The position numbers were made by a program, and so were the translations under genes. From Rhizophagus clarus (taxonomy: Eukaryota > Glomeromycota > Glomeromycetes > Glomerales > Glomeraceae), in the NCBI GenBank assembly GCA_015698045.1, contig BLAL01000053.1:1800501-1864500 (forward strand): DNA of 64,000 nucleotides. Direction: 5' to 3'. The notes below the pieces were generated by a model that was not told where the DNA came from, did not search any database, and saw nothing but the letters and a program-made list of their open reading frames with translations. Positions 59,794 to 64,000 of the stretch are shown here, piece by piece (positions within the stretch are counted from its first letter, which is position 1; each line of letters starts with the position of its first letter).

Positions 59794-61551
59794 TGTATTT
59801 GAATTAATTTATGGATTTTTATAAATTGAAGCAATTAAAATCGAAGGAAAAAAAAAAAAATAGAATTAATTATTATTATTATTATTTTTTTTTATTTTAT
59901 TTTTTTTTTTTTTTTTTTTTTTAGAAAAGTTCATTACTTAAAAGTAAAATCGTCCTTTTTATCTTAAATTTTCTTATATCTTTTCTCAAGTGCTATAAAA
60001 TATTAACAGTTACTGATTTATCTGTTATGTACAGCTGAACACTTAGCATATATTTATCTGATACATTAAATTTGGTCATACTAGGCTATATTTGTTTCAC
60101 AAATCTTTTACAAATTAAGTTATAGATCAAAGCTTTTATAAACGTAACATAATAATCTCCGATTTAAGTTAAAATTAAAAGCCGCTTTCCAATAAGTAAC
60201 GTAACACAATTCAGTATTATCAAGAATATTACGATTACTTTGATAGTGTGAATGTAACAAATACTTGATGAAAAAAGGGAAAGGGTGTGTCTGTGTTTTT
60301 AAAAATGATTCCTGTGTCGCCGCATGACGCTAATATGAAATATTGCGAAAATATTAAATTTTGATAAATGTTCTGATAACTGTACAGTACATACAATATG
60401 TGCCCGTATACAACAATTAAACCTACGATTTAACTTACAAGATATAGTAAAAAACCTGAATTAATCAATTCTGCCCGGGACAATTCATTCCTATTATCCG
60501 CCGCTTCGTAATTGTCAAACCATGCACCATCTGGGAACATTAGCACAATACTAGCACAATCGATCATTGTTCAACAAATTCAATATCTGATATCGCAAAT
60601 TCCGACAAAAATTATTTATTGGGGATCGTCATTTTTCCAATCCCGTTTTGAAGTGAATAGATTTGTTTAACAAAATAATAATGATAATACATAAAGGTAT
60701 GGTAAATTAATAAATGTAATAAAACATTCGATATATTGTAAATAACGGTGTTATTTTGTAAAGTATTATTATGAATTTCGTAATCTTCATAAGAAATTTT
60801 TGTTCTATGATTATTTCAAAGCAGCAAAGAGGTAAAAATTTCTCGTATCTCATGTTTGTTAAAGATTAAATTTTTGACCGGGTAATGCAAGTTTATAAGA
60901 TTCAATCGTAAATTGTTCAAAATAATAATTCGGTTTGAGTGATAACATTATTCTTTAAATCATTTATTATAAAAAAAATTTCATGAAAATAATATATTAA
61001 ATCATTAGGTCACTCAGCAGTTGCAGCTTACAGGATACATGATACATTTTAATTGCAACAAAAAAGCACGTAACGAAACTTTATCACATTTGATAGAAAT
61101 ACACAAATTCACAAATATTTCACTATTCGCAATTTAATAAAAATTTAAAATATTGGAAGAATCTCTGAAAGAAAATAAATTTACTAAAATGATCATTAAA
61201 CAAGTTGTGATCATAAAAATTCCTGTAGAAACATCACCTTTTACCAATAAGATTCATTTAACAACAATGATGCTTTTGCTTGATCCTCGCTCACATTTGT
61301 ACGAGTTGTCTCTCATAATCTTCATAAGTTGTTATCGTATTTTTATCGGCCTCGTGTATATTATATCGCATTTTAATATGCTCAGCTAAAAATGCGATCA
61401 TTTTTCATTTAATTATCTATTCAATTTTCTTCGGTTAGAAAGAAACCGTCGATTTTTTGTAATAGTAAATTCAAAATCGTCATCATCAAGTCATAAGTAT
61501 TCAAATCCTTCTGCCTCAAAAATCAAAATACGAATTGTGAATAGGCCTGTG
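59794..61551. other. Gene-poor AT-rich interval
   Basis: Microsatellite-like ATT and poly-T tracts at 59860-59935. Short frames at 61153-61389 show no coding character. No gene or RNA recognised. Confidence 0.4.
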
Positions 61552-62520
61552 TTAATAATAGTTGTTCAAATTCGGCTCTATGATAAAATAAAGATGGGTT
61601 CGAAATATATGAATTATAAATATTACAGATTTATTATAATAATACGTAAATATATTTACCTTGGAATACGCGTTTGCGCATTTTCCAAACGCGGAGACTG
61701 CTGCAAAATACCCTAAAAACATTTGTATTCCATTAGCAATGAAATTATATTCAGTAGTATGTGCGATGTGATGACGGCGTGATGATAATAGTGAAGGTAA
61801 TGAATAAGTATCATGAGAGCTACAATATAGCAAGCTTTTTAAGAATAATGTGGTTTTGATCTTTAAGAAGTTCATGGATTTTATTAAGTTGCTACAATGC
61901 ATACGAAGAGTTTAATATCTATTGAATCTAAAGATAATCCCGCGAATTGATTTCCTTTTAGAATATTGCATTCTTTCTTTACTGATCCGGATACAAGATC
62001 TTTTGATCCGAGATCCAATAAGAATACGTCGAATATTTTTGCAGGAATTTATTAGACATGTATTAGTGGCAGATTCTGATGAATATCCAACTTTAAGTTT
62101 CGTCATAGATATCTCTGATCCTAAATCGAGAAGCAATAAGTCGAATATTTTTACCGAGTATGACCTTCTTTGAGCATCTTATAAATATATCAGTAAATTT
62201 AAATGGGCTAGTTAACCTAAATTAATAGAATTATATCATTGGAGACGTTTGTTGCGTTCTTTCCCATATTCTAGGGCAGTTGACAAGCCAGTGCGGATCG
62301 AAACAATAAGGATATAATTTTTCAGTCAAAAATTCTGTTTTTATAATTTTAAAATTTTTACTTTAGTTATAATTTATAAACTTCATTTTGTATTAAATTA
62401 ATGATGATGATAATTAGTGACCATGATTTTCCATTGTAAATCATAGTTTAACGGAGTAAATTTGAAGATGCAATTTCCCATCATTTTTACGACCTGATGG
62501 AGTACAATATAGATGGTCAG
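61552..62520. other. Interval with unsupported overlapping frames
   Basis: Minus frame 61552-61902 includes YNFIANGIQMFLGYFAAVSA then FGKCANAYSK, ending at a possible donor (AAG|GTAAAT), which could be one exon of an unknown gene. Around 61975-62155 two related short stretches occur in plus frames (DPRSNKNTSNIF and DPKSRSNKSNIF), suggesting an internal duplication. Neither can be assigned. Confidence 0.3.
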
Positions 62521-62639
62521 TATAGTATAGCCCCGACTTTCCTATAAAGAATAGCTATAGGTTTGAACTAAAATATTATTATTTTTCAATAACTTTATTA
62601 TGTATCGAGCTCTGTTTCTAGTGAAGTTATTGGACGTGT

Positions 62640-62890
62640 ATTAACTAGTAATTGAGTCATATGCTTTATGCATGTCCTGAGTAACTATCCATAATTCATT
62701 AGTTCCATAATCCATTAAAGAGATCTTTAGTATCTTCAATGATGTTATTATAGATAATGAAACTAATTAATTTCTTTCCCTCGATAGGATTATCAATAAA
62801 AACATGCACTAGTCCGGTAGGTTCTCTTGAGAAACCTAGTACAAGATTAAGTAAGTATTTGGTATTCGAAATTATTGGCGAATATGACAC
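62640..62890 (-). mobile_element. Reverse-transcriptase relic (LINE-like)
   Basis: The minus strand reads NELWIVTQDMHKAYDSI, motif A of a non-LTR-type reverse transcriptase (Asp in QDM, then KAYDS), preceded by NNIIEDTKDL as in the segment before motif A of fungal LINEs. The other RT motifs are not recognisable, so it is a short, broken remnant; no ends or target duplication seen. Confidence 0.5.
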
Positions 62891-63673
62891 GGTGTGAGTG
62901 AGAATAAAGTTCGCTTACCTCATTTACAGAATAGCAACAACAGGCAAACTATGTTTTATATGTAATAAATATACGAGATCTATTTAAGAACTGATAATAG
63001 AATGCTCAAAGATATAATTTGCAATGATTAGAGGGTTGCCGACCCATGGTTTAGGTTTTGGTATTGGGTATAGTACTTTGTTATTTTCCTCTTATTCTCA
63101 AAAACCGAGTTCTTTCTTCTGCTGTTTCTCCATGGTGATAATAAAATACTATAGGTGAATAATCACGATCGTATTTACATATTGATATTTGTTAGAAACA
63201 TGCTGTTTTAGTGCATAAGAAATTGTGAAAGTGAAATCAATGTAGGAAGCCTTCAGAATTTCCGAATTCAAATATACTTATTACTTTCTGGATGCATTTT
63301 GCTTTTACAAGCGTTAGGGTAAGTGTTTATGGAGTAAGTCAAAAAATGGGGATTTAAATTAGAAATTTTTTAATCAGGTCAATTTAGGAAAATTTTTTTT
63401 TCTGCCATTGTTATGACTAATTTGTATGTGTTGTGTGACAATTTTTTCCATTCATTTACTTATCAACACCTTTAAATAAATCCTATTTAGGACTTATATC
63501 ATTTTTCTTTTTCTTTTTTTTTTGTCATCATAACCATCAATTATCACACTATTATGAACTAATTATGTATGTAAAATGTTTTTTGTGTATAAATTTATAA
63601 CTGATTAGGAATTAAATGATTTTAACATTATGATATATGGTTTAATCAGTCATACTATAAACATTAATCATAT
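62891..63673. other. AT-rich interval, no gene supported
   Basis: Nothing beyond short random frames recognised on either strand. Confidence 0.35.
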
Positions 63674-63841
63674 TCACAGAATCAACACTGATGGATTATA
63701 CGAATAATTTGGTTCAAAAAGGAATCGATGACGATAAATTGTATATTCGAAGCGATGAGTAGGATGATCAAATTGTTCTATAAGGGTAAAATTTGGTTTA
63801 TCCCCTGTTTTAGTATCTTTCCACATGTCGTATGATACCAT
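63674..63841 (-). CDS. Small hypothetical ORF (55 aa)
   Basis: An open minus-strand frame begins MVSYDMWKDTKTGDKPNFTL, continues IEQFDHPTHRFEYTIYRHRF and ends at TGA. Its aromatic/charged composition differs from the lysine/asparagine noise around it, so it may be an exon or gene fragment. An alternative frame (IEGKWYHTTCGKILKQG) overlaps it, so the call is weak. Confidence 0.28.
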   Translation of the reverse strand: MVSYDMWKDTKTGDKPNFTLIEQFDHPTHRFEYTIYRHRFLFEPNYSYNPSVLIL

Positions 63842-64000
63842 TTTCCTTCAATGAAAATTTCGCTCATTAATCGGTCTGAATTTATACAACTAAATATTTT
63901 AATGTATTTATAATTTTAATTAAATTAAACTTATTTTATAAAAACTATCTTATAATAAGGTATTATTAATTTTTAATTTAAAGAAACTAAAGCTGATGAC

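Noticed and set aside
61912-62173. Overlapping plus and minus frames of about 75-83 codons
   Set aside because: Both strands are open over the same bases and neither has a recognisable family; the local internal repeat explains the openness.

Overview
The window is AT-rich eukaryotic nuclear DNA. Genes carry many short GT-AG introns, proteins are rich in Asn/Lys/Ile, and poly-A/poly-T tracts are frequent. The F-box protein at the left edge, the two-TM membrane protein near 57-58.5 kb and the repeated multi-gene families are typical of arbuscular mycorrhizal fungi (Glomeromycotina, Rhizophagus-like). That placement comes from family resemblance, not a search. I recognised no tRNA, rRNA or CRISPR array.

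Region 1 (about 1-31.9 kb) is a compact housekeeping block. In order it holds: a partial F-box protein (-); a PPxY membrane protein (+); a Cbp4/UQCC3-like complex III assembly factor (-); a P4-ATPase flippase, Dnf3-like (-); an ANKRD16-like ankyrin protein (+); a FAS1-domain secreted protein (-); an SPX-domain Pho87/90/91-type phosphate transporter (+); a class I O-methyltransferase (+); a Pro/Gly/Asn-rich single-pass surface protein (+); a GH47 alpha-1,2-mannosidase (-); an EST1/SMG6-like protein with a PIN nuclease domain (+); neuroguidin/Lcp5 (-); and Pam18/Tim14 (+), whose first coding exon is only the ATG. I rebuilt exon structures by hand, and every proposed splice set keeps frame from start to stop.

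Region 2 (about 32-64 kb) is an accessory compartment. It contains at least seven copies of one short, intronless, Gln/Asn/Ser-rich protein family (four open, three broken) plus two promoter-only relics. They lie on both strands and most share one TATA/5'-leader sequence and a common 3' flank. Between them are a rearranged kinesin-4 relic whose motor N-terminus is inverted, a decayed gene of a repeated fungal family, a 1.7-kb DNA transposon with about 30-bp TIRs, several MITE/foldback elements with target-site duplications, large segmental duplications, and a nine-exon two-TM membrane protein beside its pseudogene copy. The right end (about 60-64 kb) is gene-poor and holds a small reverse-transcriptase relic.

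The first half encodes unrelated housekeeping functions (membrane asymmetry, ER glycan trimming, RNA surveillance, ribosome biogenesis, mitochondrial import and assembly, phosphate transport). The second half is shaped by duplication, inversion and transposition. The short-protein family is the best candidate here for an undescribed system.
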